Below, piece by piece: positions 26,509 to 35,274 of a stretch of DNA of 64,000 nucleotides (position 1 is its first letter; each line of letters begins with the position of its first letter). Made by a program: the position numbers and the translations under genes. Source of the DNA: Mesorhizobium xinjiangense (GTDB lineage Bacteria > Pseudomonadota > Alphaproteobacteria > Rhizobiales > Rhizobiaceae); contig NZ_WOAC01000004.1 of the NCBI RefSeq assembly GCF_009749525.1, positions 124,001-188,000 of the forward strand. Reading direction: 5' to 3'. Under the pieces are notes generated by a model. It was not told the DNA's origin and searched no databases. It saw nothing but the letters and a program-made list of their open reading frames with translations.

Positions 26509-27585
26509 ATGCATGTTCTGCCAGCCCTGTCGGCAACCCTCCTCGCAGTCGTGGTCAGCACAACGGGTGCGCTGGCGGCCGAAACCAGGCTCGGCCTTGC
26601 CGCACCGCTGTCGGGCGACTTTGCCACGCTCGGCGAGCAGATGCGCTCTGGCGCTGCGCTTGCCGCCGAGAACGGCCGGGACGCCGCCCTCGAAATCGCC
26701 GACGATCAATGCAGCGCCGATGGCGGGCGGGCCGCCGCGCAGCAATTCGTCGAGGCCGAGGTCAGCGTGGCGGTCGGCTTCCTGTGCATCGATTCCATCG
26801 AAGCGGCACTGCCCGTCCTGAAGGATGCCGGCATTCCGGTCGTCACGACCGGCGTGCGCGTCGACAGCCTGACCGAGCGGCGCAACAAGACCGGTTGGCC
26901 GGTCTTCCGCCTTGCCCCGCGCGCCGCCGAACAATTGCAGGCCGCGCAGACCTATCTCATCCGGCGCTGGAGCGACGAGCACATCGCCATCATAGACGAC
27001 GGCACGATCTACGGCCGCGAATTGGCGGAGGGCTTTCGGCTGGCCGCGGAACAAGCCGGCCTGAATCCGGTCTTTACCGACACGTTCCGGCCGCAGCTCG
27101 ACAATCAGATCGCGCTCGCCGGCCGTCTGCGCAAGGCCGGCGCGACCCATGTGCTGGCCGGTGGCGACCGTTCCGATATCGCGATCCTTGGCCGCGACGC
27201 TGCCGAACTGGATTATGGTCTCACCATTGCCGGCGGGGAGACGTTGCGCGCAGCGGACAACGATGTGGCGCTGGCGCCCGGAACCTTGATGATTGGCCTG
27301 CCGGAATGGGCGGATCTGGCGGATCCGCAAGCCGTTGAGGTTATGCGAAAGAGCGGCGTCGTACCGGAGGGTTACATCTTGCCGACCTATGCGGCGGTCG
27401 AGACCGCGCTCCAGGCCGTACGCTCCGCCACCTCTCCCGAGATGACGGTGGCGACGGCCCTGCAGGACGGCGCTTTCGCCACAGTGCTCGGCGAGGTGCG
27501 TTTTGACGATATGGGAGACTGGCAGGGCAATCCCTACCGGCTGTTCGAGTTCGATGGCGAGACATTCAGACAGGTGACGGAGTGA
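26509..27585 (+). CDS. Periplasmic solute-binding protein, branched-chain amino acid (LivJ) type
   Basis: Exported binding protein of 358 residues. The signal peptide ends near GALA-AETR (residue 24). It starts the mature fold with LGLAAPLSGDFATLGEQM, followed by HIAIIDDGTIYGRELAEGF, the typical pattern of type I periplasmic binding proteins for amide-like ligands. No permease or ATPase genes accompany it, which is unusual. Its TGA overlaps the ATG of the peptidase gene by one base (TGATG), so the protein and peptidase are co-translated. No ribosome-binding site is evident before 26509. Confidence 0.83.
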   Translation: MHVLPALSATLLAVVVSTTGALAAETRLGLAAPLSGDFATLGEQMRSGAALAAENGRDAALEIADDQCSADGGRAAAQQFVEAEVSVAVGFLCIDSIEAALPVLKDAGIPVVTTGVRVDSLTERRNKTGWPVFRLAPRAAEQLQAAQTYLIRRWSDEHIAIIDDGTIYGRELAEGFRLAAEQAGLNPVFTDTFRPQLDNQIALAGRLRKAGATHVLAGGDRSDIAILGRDAAELDYGLTIAGGETLRAADNDVALAPGTLMIGLPEWADLADPQAVEVMRKSGVVPEGYILPTYAAVETALQAVRSATSPEMTVATALQDGAFATVLGEVRFDDMGDWQGNPYRLFEFDGETFRQVTE

Positions 27586-28595
27586 TGCAGTTCAAGACGG
27601 GAGAGAAAAACCTGCTGACCGACGTAGGCGGCCTGAGCGTCGGCAATGCGCAGGACTTGCGACTGAAGTCGGGCGTGACGGTGGTATTGTGCGACACGCC
27701 GGCGGTCGCCTCGTACCAGGTGCTGGGCGGCGCGCCAGGCACGCGCGAGACCGATCTGATGGAGCCGCACAACAGCGTCGAAACGGTCAACGCCGTCGTG
27801 CTGGCCGGCGGATCGGCCTACGGGCTCGATGCAGCCTCCGGCGTCCAGGCCCTGCTGCGCGAGCGCGGCATCGGCCACAAGGTCGGCAATCAGCGGGTGC
27901 CGATCGTCCCGGCTGCAATCCTGTTCGACCTCATCAATGGCGGGGAGAAGGTCTGGGGCCGTTACCCGCCTTACCGCGAAATGGGCTATGAGGCGGCCGA
28001 CGCGGCGGGACAGGACTTTTCCATCGGCACGCAGGGCGCCGGCACCGGCGCCTTGACGGCCGGATTGAAGGGCGGGCTCGGCTCTGCATCCACGGTCCTG
28101 CCAAATGGCATCACGGTGGCCGCGCTCGTCGGCGTCAATCCGACCGGTTCGGCAACGATCGGGCGCAGCCGGCATTTCTGGGCCGCTCCCTTCGAGGCCG
28201 GCGACGAGTTCGGCGGTCTCGGCTATCCTTCCCCCCTGCCCACCGACGCCACGGACATTCGCATGAAGTTCCGCGATCTGGCCGGCAACGGCGCCAACAC
28301 CACGATCGCGGTGATCGCCACCGATGCGGTCCTGAGCAAGGCCGAGGCGAAACGCCTGGCGATCAGTGCCCATGACGGTTTTGCGCGTGCCATCTGGCCG
28401 TCGCACACGCCCGTCGACGGCGATCTGGTGTTCGCGCTTGCAACCGGCGCCAGCCAGATCAAGCCCGACGCGGCGGCCTCCTCCGAGCTTTATGCCGCTT
28501 CGGCCTCGACAATGGCCCGTGCCATCGCGCGTGGCGTCCATGCCGCACAGCCGGACGACAACGACCTCTATCCCGCCTGGTCGAGCCTGACGTGA
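27585..28595 (+). CDS. P1 family (DmpA-like) autoprocessing peptidase
   Basis: Protein of 336 residues in the P1/DmpA N-terminal nucleophile hydrolase family (also related to nylon-oligomer hydrolase NylC). The opening LLTDVGGLSVGNAQD, the VLAGGSAYGLDAASGV stretch and the autocleavage region GNGANTTIAVIATDA, where the chain would split before a threonine, are all present. Such enzymes release N-terminal D- or beta-amino acids or cleave cyclic amides. ATG 27585 overlaps the preceding TGA; a GTG at 27582 is possible. Coupling to a binding protein suggests uptake and cleavage of a peptide-like or amide compound; this is inference. Confidence 0.85.
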   Translation: MQFKTGEKNLLTDVGGLSVGNAQDLRLKSGVTVVLCDTPAVASYQVLGGAPGTRETDLMEPHNSVETVNAVVLAGGSAYGLDAASGVQALLRERGIGHKVGNQRVPIVPAAILFDLINGGEKVWGRYPPYREMGYEAADAAGQDFSIGTQGAGTGALTAGLKGGLGSASTVLPNGITVAALVGVNPTGSATIGRSRHFWAAPFEAGDEFGGLGYPSPLPTDATDIRMKFRDLAGNGANTTIAVIATDAVLSKAEAKRLAISAHDGFARAIWPSHTPVDGDLVFALATGASQIKPDAAASSELYAASASTMARAIARGVHAAQPDDNDLYPAWSSLT

Positions 28596-29107
28596 CGTCG
28601 CCTGACCGCCATGTGCCGGGCGCGGCCACGCAAGGAGCCCGCCCGGCAGCAATGCTGCAATTTGCCACCGGCGCCGCCTTATGGGGTGCGCTGATGGCGC
28701 TCAGCGCGGCGGTGTCCCTGATCTGGCTCGACTGGCGGACAGACGAGCAAATCCGCGCGGTTTCCACGATCTTTGGCCTCGGCGGCGTGGTCGGATATCT
28801 GCTTGCCCGCATCGGATTTCGCCTGACCATTGCCACGCAACGCATCGAGGCGCGGTTTGCCGCTCACCTGTTCACCCTGGCCGCGGGTACGATCGGCGCG
28901 ACCGCCACACTCTATGCCATGCATCACCGCGTCTACTTCGCCCAGTGGCACGCATCGTTCCCCTCGGTCGACTGGACGCTGCAATTGATATTCACGATCC
29001 TCGGCGCGTTCTACCAGTTCGCGGCCCTTGGCCTGCGGCTCTATCTGCCGGTGGGCGTTCCAGCGCTGATCGTCTTTGCGCTGTGCCTGACCGCACGTGC
29101 GCGTTGA
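28592..29107 (+). CDS. Membrane protein of unknown function
   Basis: Predicted inner-membrane protein of 171 residues with four hydrophobic segments (about 22-45, 58-80, 90-110 and 135-165) and few conserved features I can name. It starts at GTG 28592, which overlaps the TGA of the peptidase gene (GTGA), so it is the third gene of the binding protein-peptidase operon. It may be a small permease or regulator of that system, but no motif proves this. Confidence 0.6.
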   Translation: MTSPDRHVPGAATQGARPAAMLQFATGAALWGALMALSAAVSLIWLDWRTDEQIRAVSTIFGLGGVVGYLLARIGFRLTIATQRIEARFAAHLFTLAAGTIGATATLYAMHHRVYFAQWHASFPSVDWTLQLIFTILGAFYQFAALGLRLYLPVGVPALIVFALCLTARAR

Positions 29108-29168
29108 GCTTGCCGCTCCCCTCTGCTACAGCCGAACCAGCTTTCCTCCATGAAGCAGGACAACAATC

Positions 29169-30473
29169 ATGATCCCGCGCTATTCGCGGCCGGATATGGT
29201 CGCCATCTGGTCGCCCGAGACCAAGTTTCGCATCTGGTTCGAAATCGAGGCCTATGCCTGCGAGGCCTTGGCCGAACTCGGTGTCATTCCGAAAGAAGCC
29301 TCCAGGACCATCTGGGAAAAGGGATCGGCCGCCAAATTCGATGTCGACCGGATCGACGAGATCGAGCGCGAAACCAAGCATGACGTGATCGCCTTCCTGA
29401 CCCACCTGGCCGAAATCGTCGGACCCGAGGCGCGCTTCGTCCATCAGGGCATGACCTCCTCGGACGTCCTCGACACCTGCTTCAACGTCCAGCTCGTGCG
29501 CGCCAGCGATATCCTGCTGGCCGACATCGACGGTCTGCTCGCCGCCCTGAAGCGCCGCGCATTCGAGCACAAGGACACCGTCACCATCGGCCGTTCGCAC
29601 GGCATCCACGCAGAGCCGACCACCTTCGGCGTCAAGCTCGCCCAGGCCTATGCCGAGTTCGCCCGCTGCCGCGAGCGGCTCGTCTCGGCACGCGAGGAAA
29701 TCAACACCGTCGCCATCTCCGGCGCCGTCGGCACCTTCGCCAACATCGATCCGCGGGTCGAGGAGCATGTGGCGCAAAGGCTCGCAATGAAGCCGGAGAC
29801 CGTCTCGACCCAGGTCGTCCCGCGCGACCGTCATGCTATGTACTTCGCCACGCTCGGGGTCATCGCTTCCTCGATCGAGCGCCTGGCCACCGAAATCCGC
29901 CATCTGCAGCGCACCGAGGTGCTGGAGGCCGAGGAATATTTCTCGCCCGGCCAGAAGGGATCGTCGGCCATGCCGCACAAGCGCAATCCGGTGCTGACGG
30001 AGAACCTGACCGGGCTGGCGCGCATGGTCCGTTCCTACGCCATGCCGGCGATGGAGAACGTGGCGCTGTGGCACGAGCGCGATATCTCGCACTCCTCGGT
30101 CGAGCGAATGATCGGCCCCGACGCCACGGTGACGCTGGATTTTGCGCTGGCGCGGCTTACCGGCGTTGTCGACAAGCTCGTCGTCTACCCCGAGACCATG
30201 CAAAAGAACATCGACAAGTTCCGCGGCCTCGTCCATTCGCAGCGCGTGCTCCTGGCGCTCACGCAGGCCGGCGTTTCACGCGAGGACGCTTACCGGCTGG
30301 TTCAGAGAAACGCCATGAAGGTCTGGGAGCAAGGCAAAGATTTTCTTGAAGAATTGCTCGCAGACAAGGATGTCCGAGCCGCCCTGTCGGAAGACGCAAT
30401 CCGCGAAAAGTTCGATCTCGGATATCACACGAAGCATGTCGACACGATCTTCGAACGCGTGTTCGGTTCCTGA
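29169..30473 (+). CDS. purB: Adenylosuccinate lyase
   Basis: Enzyme of 434 residues that splits SAICAR to AICAR and adenylosuccinate to AMP, thus serving two steps of purine synthesis. The fumarase-superfamily signature [15 protein letters not shown] is near residue 265, with [16 protein letters not shown] and [15 protein letters not shown] for the active-site histidine and substrate loops. The ribosome-binding site AGGA is eight bases before the ATG. It lies 2 kb upstream of purC on the same strand, separated by unrelated genes in both orientations. Confidence 0.96.
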   Translation: MIPRYSRPDMVAIWSPETKFRIWFEIEAYACEALAELGVIPKEASRTIWEKGSAAKFDVDRIDEIERETKHDVIAFLTHLAEIVGPEARFVHQGMTSSDVLDTCFNVQLVRASDILLADIDGLLAALKRRAFEHKDTVTIGRSHGIHAEPTTFGVKLAQAYAEFARCRERLVSAREEINTVAISGAVGTFANIDPRVEEHVAQRLAMKPETVSTQVVPRDRHAMYFATLGVIASSIERLATEIRHLQRTEVLEAEEYFSPGQKGSSAMPHKRNPVLTENLTGLARMVRSYAMPAMENVALWHERDISHSSVERMIGPDATVTLDFALARLTGVVDKLVVYPETMQKNIDKFRGLVHSQRVLLALTQAGVSREDAYRLVQRNAMKVWEQGKDFLEELLADKDVRAALSEDAIREKFDLGYHTKHVDTIFERVFGS

Positions 30474-30477
30474 CGAA

Positions 30478-30501
30478 CCGGCACCCGGAGGGATGTGCCG
30501 G
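30478..30501 (+). terminator. Hairpin after purB
   Basis: CCGGCAC (30478-30484) pairs with GTGCCGG (30495-30501) around a 10-base loop, shortly after the purB stop. There is no T-tract, so it may be a weak terminator or RNA-stability element. Confidence 0.35.
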
Positions 30502-30556
30502 AATGCCTGAAAGCGGCGGGTTGCACTGCGACAGGCCGGTCGCTACATGAGCGCGC

Positions 30557-31105
30557 ATGAAGGTCAAGGACGCAGATATTCTCATCATTCCCGGCTATAC
30601 GAATTCGGGCCCCAACCATTGGCAGACGCGGTGGGAGGGCCGGCTTTCGACGGCGCGGCGGGTAGAGCAGGACGAATGGTCCAAGCCGGTGCGCGAGGAC
30701 TGGACGCAGCGGCTCGCCGATACCGCCAATAAGGCCGAGCGGCCGATCGTCCTGGTCGGTCACTCCCTGGGCATACCGACGGCCATTCACGCCCTGCCCG
30801 CAATCGAGAAGCCGATTGCCGGGGCTTTTTTCGTCGCGCCGCCCGACGTGGCCAATCCGAAGATCCGGCCGAAGCACCTGATGACGTTCGGCCCCTACCC
30901 GCGCAATCCGCTTCCCTTCCCGTCGGTCACCATCGCCAGCCGCAGCGATCCGTTCTGCGAATTCGCCATCGCCGAAGACATTGCAGGCGCGTGGGGGTCC
31001 CTGTTCATCGATGCCGGTGAGGCCGGCCACATCAACGCCGGCTCCGGGCACGGGCCGTGGCCGGAAGGCTCGATGGTCTTCGCGCAGTTTCTTTCGCGGC
31101 TTTGA
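30557..31105 (+). CDS. RBBP9/YdeN family alpha/beta hydrolase
   Basis: Serine hydrolase of 182 residues. The opening LIIPGYTNSGPNHWQTRWE is characteristic of the family. The nucleophile elbow GHSLG is near residue 69, the acid in SRSDPFCE near 134, and the histidine in GSGHGPWPEG near 167. Family members act on unidentified small esters; the human relative RBBP9 is a serine hydrolase. It follows purB by 83 bp and converges on the aldolase gene. Confidence 0.88.
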   Translation: MKVKDADILIIPGYTNSGPNHWQTRWEGRLSTARRVEQDEWSKPVREDWTQRLADTANKAERPIVLVGHSLGIPTAIHALPAIEKPIAGAFFVAPPDVANPKIRPKHLMTFGPYPRNPLPFPSVTIASRSDPFCEFAIAEDIAGAWGSLFIDAGEAGHINAGSGHGPWPEGSMVFAQFLSRL

Positions 31106-31120
31106 CCCCGCAAGACACGG

Positions 31121-31897
31121 TCAGGCCTGCTTGAGACCCGCTCTGGCGTTCTCGATCAGCATTTGCGCTCCCGTTTCGACCAGCCTGTGTTCCGACGCGA
31201 TCGCCTGGAACCGGTAGCCCATCGCCGCATAGCGGCCGGTCAGGCCCATGTCGATGACATAGATCGCGGCGACCTTGCCGGCATCGAGCGTGCGCCGGCC
31301 TATGTCGGCCAGGGTCTCGGTCATGTCTGGGAGAAGTGGATCGACCGCCGCGCCCTCCGTCCAGGCAATCGAGAAATCCGATGGCCCGACAAAGACGCCG
31401 TCTATGCCCGGCACCTCCAGAATGCCGTCGAGCGCGTCGAGCGCCTGTCGCGTCTCGATCATGGCGAAGGAAAGCGTGCGCACGTTCGATTGCTTGAGCC
31501 AGTCCTGCGTGTCGGTCAGATCGCTGCGCGGCAAGCTGAATGTCGGTCCCCATGAGCGTTCGCCGAGCGGCGGATATTTCATGGCGGCGGCAAAGTCGCG
31601 CGCATCCTGCACCGAATTGACCATGGGCGCGATGATGGCCTCGGCACCGAAATCGAGTGCGCGGCTCGCCATGTCGAAGCGGCCGACGGGAATGCGCACC
31701 ACAGCATGTTTGCCGGCCGCCGTGACCGGCAGAATGCTGCGCAGGACGCTGTCTTCGTGATGGCCGCCGTGCTGCATGTCGAGCGTTACGGCATCAAAGC
31801 CCTGTCTCGCCACCATTTCCACGGTCAGCGTGTCCGGAACGCCCGACCAGGCCGTAAACAGGGTCTCGCCGTCCTGCAGCCGCGATCGCAAACTCAT
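31121..31897 (-). CDS. HpcH/HpaI-type class II aldolase
   Basis: Metal-dependent aldolase of about 258 residues using pyruvate-type nucleophiles. The family pattern includes FTAWSGVPDTLTVEMVARQGFDAVTLDMQHG, the metal-binding glutamate in SFAMIETRQALDALDGIL and aspartate in GVFVGPSDFSIA. The physiological substrate (for example a 2-keto-3-deoxy acid) is not determinable. Start ATG 31897; a GTG six bases earlier has a better-spaced GGAGG and is an alternative. Confidence 0.85.
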   Translation of the reverse strand: MSLRSRLQDGETLFTAWSGVPDTLTVEMVARQGFDAVTLDMQHGGHHEDSVLRSILPVTAAGKHAVVRIPVGRFDMASRALDFGAEAIIAPMVNSVQDARDFAAAMKYPPLGERSWGPTFSLPRSDLTDTQDWLKQSNVRTLSFAMIETRQALDALDGILEVPGIDGVFVGPSDFSIAWTEGAAVDPLLPDMTETLADIGRRTLDAGKVAAIYVIDMGLTGRYAAMGYRFQAIASEHRLVETGAQMLIENARAGLKQA

Positions 31898-31962
31898 TTC
31901 CACGAATCCTCCCTGGACAAAGATCGACCGCATTCAAGCAAAGCGAATGCCGCCCCGAAAGC

Positions 31963-31983
31963 AAAAACCGCCCGAACGGGCGG
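31963..31983 (-). terminator. Intrinsic terminator of the zeta-subunit gene
   Basis: On the minus strand, CCGCCCG-TT-CGGGCGG is followed by TTTTTG. It sits about 30 bp beyond the stop of the DUF1476 gene and before the aldolase gene start, separating the two transcripts. Confidence 0.85.
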
Positions 31984-32015
31984 TCCTTGCAAGCGGAATC
32001 GGCTGGTCCAGCACC

Positions 32016-32336
32016 TTAGCCGCTTTTTACCTGGTCGACGGCCACGGCCAGGAATTCGTCCATCGTGCGCCGGATCTGGTGGTCGGACTGGTCGACCCCG
32101 GCAGCATCGAAATCCGCACGGACTTTTCGGAACACGTCATGGTCGCCCGCTTCCTCGAAGTCGGAATTGATGACTTCCTGGGCGTACGCCTCGGCATCCG
32201 CACCGGCCTTGCCGAGTTTTTCGGCAGCCCAAAGCCCGAGCATCTTGTTGCGCCGTGCCATGGCTTTGAACTTGAGTTCCTCGTCATGGGCGAACTTGCG
32301 CTCGAAGCTTTCTTCCCGGTCTTTCATGCTCGTCAT
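32016..32336 (-). CDS. F1-ATPase inhibitor zeta (DUF1476)
   Basis: Small helical protein of 106 residues beginning MTSMKDREESFERKFAHDEELKFKAMARRNK. This is the DUF1476 family, whose Paracoccus member is the zeta subunit that blocks reverse rotation of the F1Fo ATP synthase in alphaproteobacteria. The N-terminal inhibitory helix (FERKFAHDEEL) and the four-helix body (LGLWAAEKLGKAG...) are present. It is a single-gene unit, divergent from purC, ended by its own hairpin terminator. Start ATG 32336 with GGAG eight bases upstream; the ATG at 32327 is an alternative. Confidence 0.88.
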   Translation of the reverse strand: MTSMKDREESFERKFAHDEELKFKAMARRNKMLGLWAAEKLGKAGADAEAYAQEVINSDFEEAGDHDVFRKVRADFDAAGVDQSDHQIRRTMDEFLAVAVDQVKSG

Positions 32337-32615
32337 GTTCCTTTCTCCGCAGGCTCAAATGCCTATGAATTTTGTAGGGCGAGCCTCGCCCGAAATCAAA
32401 GCTTTTCGGTGTTCGGGTCGAACTGGTGGGCAGGAAGCGCGGCGGCAGCCTTGCTTCAACATCCGATTCCGGGTGACTGGCTTCATTTGCCGATTGAGTA
32501 GATGATGCAGTTGCGCTAGAGACGCGCCGAAGAACCTGTTCTGCCGCCCGCACTTCGACGGCACTACGATCGGTCCCCCGACTGACTGTCAACACGCAAG
32601 GACCAGAGTTATCCT

Positions 32616-33383
32616 ATGAACCGCCGCCGCCGCATTTACGAGGGCAAGGCCAAGATCCTCTATGAGGGCCCTGAGCCTGGAACGCTGGTGCAATTCTTCA
32701 AGGACGACGCCACCGCCTTCAACAAGAAGAAGCACGAGATCGTGGACGGCAAGGGCGTCCTCAACAACCGGATCTCGGAATACATCTTCACCCATTTGAA
32801 CCGGATGGGCATTCCGACACACTTCATCCGCCGTTTGAACATGCGCGAGCAGCTGATCCGGGAGGTCGAGATCATCCCGCTCGAAGTGGTCGTGCGCAAC
32901 GTTGCTGCCGGCTCTCTGGCCAAGCGGCTCGGACTGGAGGAAGGCAGCATGCTGCCGCGCTCCATCATCGAGTTCTACTACAAGGCCGATGCGCTGGACG
33001 ATCCCATGGTGTCGGAAGAGCACATCACCGCATTCGGCTGGGCGAGCCCGCAGGAAATCGACGACATCATGGCGCTCGCCATCCGCATCAACGATTTCCT
33101 CTCCGGCCTGTTCCTCGGCGTGGGCATCCAGCTTGTCGACTTCAAGATCGAATGCGGCCGTCTTTTCGAGGGCGACATGATGCGTGTCGTCGTGGCCGAC
33201 GAGATTTCACCCGATTCATGCCGGCTTTGGGATGTCGCCACCCAGGACAAGCTCGACAAGGACCGTTTCCGTCGTGACATGGGCGGCCTCGTGGAAGCCT
33301 ATCAGGAGGTTGCGCGCCGGCTCGGCATCATGAACGAGAACGACCAACCGCGACCGTCCGGACCGACCCTCGTCAAACATTGA
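32616..33383 (+). CDS. purC: Phosphoribosylaminoimidazole-succinocarboxamide synthase (SAICAR synthetase)
   Basis: ATP-dependent ligase of 255 residues joining CAIR with aspartate in purine synthesis. The start [34 protein letters not shown] is typical, and [17 protein letters not shown] and [10 protein letters not shown] mark the substrate-binding strands. It leads the purC-purS-ORF-purQ block on the plus strand. Some rhizobial genomes carry two purC copies, so a paralogue elsewhere is possible. Divergent from the zeta-subunit gene across a 279-bp gap. Confidence 0.96.
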   Translation: MNRRRRIYEGKAKILYEGPEPGTLVQFFKDDATAFNKKKHEIVDGKGVLNNRISEYIFTHLNRMGIPTHFIRRLNMREQLIREVEIIPLEVVVRNVAAGSLAKRLGLEEGSMLPRSIIEFYYKADALDDPMVSEEHITAFGWASPQEIDDIMALAIRINDFLSGLFLGVGIQLVDFKIECGRLFEGDMMRVVVADEISPDSCRLWDVATQDKLDKDRFRRDMGGLVEAYQEVARRLGIMNENDQPRPSGPTLVKH

Positions 33384-33434
33384 CCCTGGCCGCATGCGAC
33401 CGCGTCGACAAGCCTCAGCCGGAGATTGAACACC

Positions 33435-33677
33435 GTGATCAAGGCCCGCGTTACCGTCACCCTCAAGAACGGCGTCCTCGACCCGCAGGGCAAGGCGATC
33501 GAAGGCGCGCTCGGCGCGCTCGGCTTTGACGGCGTTGGCGAGGTGCGGCAGGGAAAGGTCTTCGATGTCGAGATCGACAGCGCCGATCATGCCCGGGCCG
33601 AATTGCAGCTCAAGGAGATGTGCGAGAAGCTGTTGGCGAACACGGTGATTGAGGATTATAGTATCAAGATCGCGTAG
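33435..33677 (+). CDS. purS: Phosphoribosylformylglycinamidine synthase subunit PurS
   Basis: Small subunit of 80 residues that helps PurQ pass ammonia to PurL when making FGAM. The family strand VTVTLKNGVLDPQGKAIEGALGALGF and the late ELQLKEMCEKLLANTVIEDY are complete. I choose the GTG at 33435 because homologues begin close to MIKARV; a TTG at 33426 is in frame but too near the GGAG site. It lies 51 bp after purC and 22 bp before a small coiled-coil gene. Confidence 0.93.
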   Translation: MIKARVTVTLKNGVLDPQGKAIEGALGALGFDGVGEVRQGKVFDVEIDSADHARAELQLKEMCEKLLANTVIEDYSIKIA

Positions 33678-33699
33678 AGGTTGCATTCGGAGGCGCTTG

Positions 33700-33960
33700 A
33701 TGGCTGAAGTCAGCAATGACCTGCTCTATGAACTCCTCAAGAAGATGCAAACTCGGCTGGACAACCTCGAAACCGGCCAAACGGAAATAAAGCAGGAACT
33801 GGTTTCCACTCGCGGTCATATGATCGCGATACAGCAGGACACTCACAATATTTACGGGATCCTTGGACGCCACGACGAGCGCCTTGAGCGCATAGAACGC
33901 CGCCAGGATCTTCGCGAAATGGCCGAACGTCCGCAACAACCCTACGATACGAGCACATGA
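33700..33960 (+). CDS. Small coiled-coil protein within the purine operon
   Basis: Protein of 86 residues starting [20 protein letters not shown], predicted almost wholly alpha-helical with heptad-like hydrophobic spacing ([15 protein letters not shown], then [10 protein letters not shown]) and a short conserved-looking [18 protein letters not shown] segment. Similar short proteins are scattered in Hyphomicrobiales. Its TGA overlaps the ATG of purQ (ATGA), so it is translated together with the FGAM synthase subunits. No role in purine synthesis is known; it may be an inserted accessory gene or a subunit-assembly factor. Confidence 0.7.
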   Translation: MAEVSNDLLYELLKKMQTRLDNLETGQTEIKQELVSTRGHMIAIQQDTHNIYGILGRHDERLERIERRQDLREMAERPQQPYDTST

Positions 33961-34625
33961 AATCAGCCGTCGTCCTCCTTCCCGGCCTCAACCGCGACCG
34001 CGACATGATCGCGGCGCTGACGAAGGTCTCGGGCAACCCGCCCCTCACCGTGTGGCAGACCGACACCGAAATCCCCGATGTCGATCTGATCGTCATTCCG
34101 GGCGGCTTTTCCTATGGCGACTATCTGCGCTGCGGCGCCATTGCGGCGCGCATGCCGGTCATGCGCGCCGTGGCCGAGAAGGCCGCGAAGGGCGTCATGG
34201 TGATGGGCGTGTGCAACGGCTTCCAGATCCTGCTGGAAGCGGGTCTTCTGCCCGGCGCGCTGATGCGCAATGCATCGCTCAAATTCGTCTGCCGCGAAGT
34301 CAAGCTGCAGGTCGCCAACGCCAATACGGCCTTTACGCGCAACTACGCTCATGGTCAGATCATCCGCTGCCCGGTCGCCCATCATGACGGCAACTTTTTC
34401 GCTGATGCCGAAACGCTGAGCCGGATCGAAGGTGATGGCCAGGTGGTGTTCCGCTACGCTGAAGGCACCAATCCCAACGGGGCTATCAACGACATTGCCG
34501 GTATCGTCAGCACGAGCGGAAATGTGTTCGGACTGATGCCGCACCCTGAAAACCTGATCGAAGACGCCCACGGCGGCTCGGACGGGCGTGCCCTGTTCGA
34601 AAGCGCGCTGGGGATCGCTGCTTGA
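33957..34625 (+). CDS. purQ: Phosphoribosylformylglycinamidine synthase subunit PurQ
   Basis: Class I glutamine amidotransferase of 222 residues that releases ammonia for FGAM synthesis. The nucleophile cysteine is in [11 protein letters not shown] near residue 85, and the His-Glu pair in [12 protein letters not shown] near 197. The glycine-rich [14 protein letters not shown] is the oxyanion strand. Start ATG 33957 overlaps the upstream coiled-coil gene; its TGA overlaps the ATG of a lipoprotein gene by one base. Confidence 0.96.
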   Translation: MKSAVVLLPGLNRDRDMIAALTKVSGNPPLTVWQTDTEIPDVDLIVIPGGFSYGDYLRCGAIAARMPVMRAVAEKAAKGVMVMGVCNGFQILLEAGLLPGALMRNASLKFVCREVKLQVANANTAFTRNYAHGQIIRCPVAHHDGNFFADAETLSRIEGDGQVVFRYAEGTNPNGAINDIAGIVSTSGNVFGLMPHPENLIEDAHGGSDGRALFESALGIAA

Positions 34626-35032
34626 TGATTTCGGATTTCGGGCAGCGCATTTTCGTCTGTGCGGCAACATTGATCGCGCTGACGGCCTGCCAGTCGGGGT
34701 CCGGTCCTGCTGCATCCGGCAAGAGTGCGGCGCTTCAGACCATGGAGCGCATCGCCATCCATGCGCACAAATGCTGGTTTGCCTCGAAGGACCCGGATTT
34801 CCGATCCTACCGCTTGGCCGACGAGTTGAATTCCTTTTCCGGTCGCCCGCGCTTCTTGCTGGTGCCTGCGCAGGCCCCGGAATTGCGGCCGCTGCTGGTC
34901 GTTCAGGCAGAAGGTCCTCGGCCTGACCTCCAGGCGTTCGGGCCACTGATGGACGGGCCGCTGGGCAGCCGCATCGCGGCCGACATTCGCCGCTGGAATG
35001 CAGGTTCTTCTGCTTGCGCCGCGACAGCCTGA
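34625..35032 (+). CDS. Predicted lipoprotein of unknown function
   Basis: Protein of 135 residues with a signal sequence ending in the lipobox LTAC (cysteine near residue 22), followed by a short domain with CWFASKDPDFRSYRLADELN and FLLVPAQAPELRPLLVVQAEG. The ATG at 34625 overlaps the purQ stop by one base. A gene for an exported protein between purQ and purL is functionally unexpected. I know no function for this family. Confidence 0.65.
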   Translation: MISDFGQRIFVCAATLIALTACQSGSGPAASGKSAALQTMERIAIHAHKCWFASKDPDFRSYRLADELNSFSGRPRFLLVPAQAPELRPLLVVQAEGPRPDLQAFGPLMDGPLGSRIAADIRRWNAGSSACAATA

Positions 35033-35192
35033 CGGCGCCTTCGTTCAAGTCGTGGTGCCGCGGTCTTCGGCCTTGCCGTCAGGCGTAAAAAGGGCATGCA
35101 ATCAGTCATGCGGACGGAAACGGGCCCTCATTCTGCGGTTGCGCAAGGCGTTCGGATGGTTTTCACTTCCGTGAAGTAATGAAGCAGTCCGG

Positions 35193-35239
35193 AGCATGTC
35201 CCGCTCAAACCTTTCCGTTTGAAGCGAACGCGCGCTAGG
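35193..35239 (-). repeat. Palindromic intergenic repeat, copy R2 (internally deleted)
   Basis: Read on the minus strand it has the GC-rich left edge and first arm (CGCTTCAAACGG) of the repeat joined directly to the last arm and right edge (GTTTGAGCGGGACATG) of the second palindrome. The middle linker present in R3 and R4 is missing. The junction still folds into TCAAAC/GTTTGA (35205-35222). It lies just before the Pr6Pr gene. Confidence 0.6.
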
Positions 35240-35274
35240 CTCGACAACCGTCGGTCACGCTGGAGTTTCGTAGG

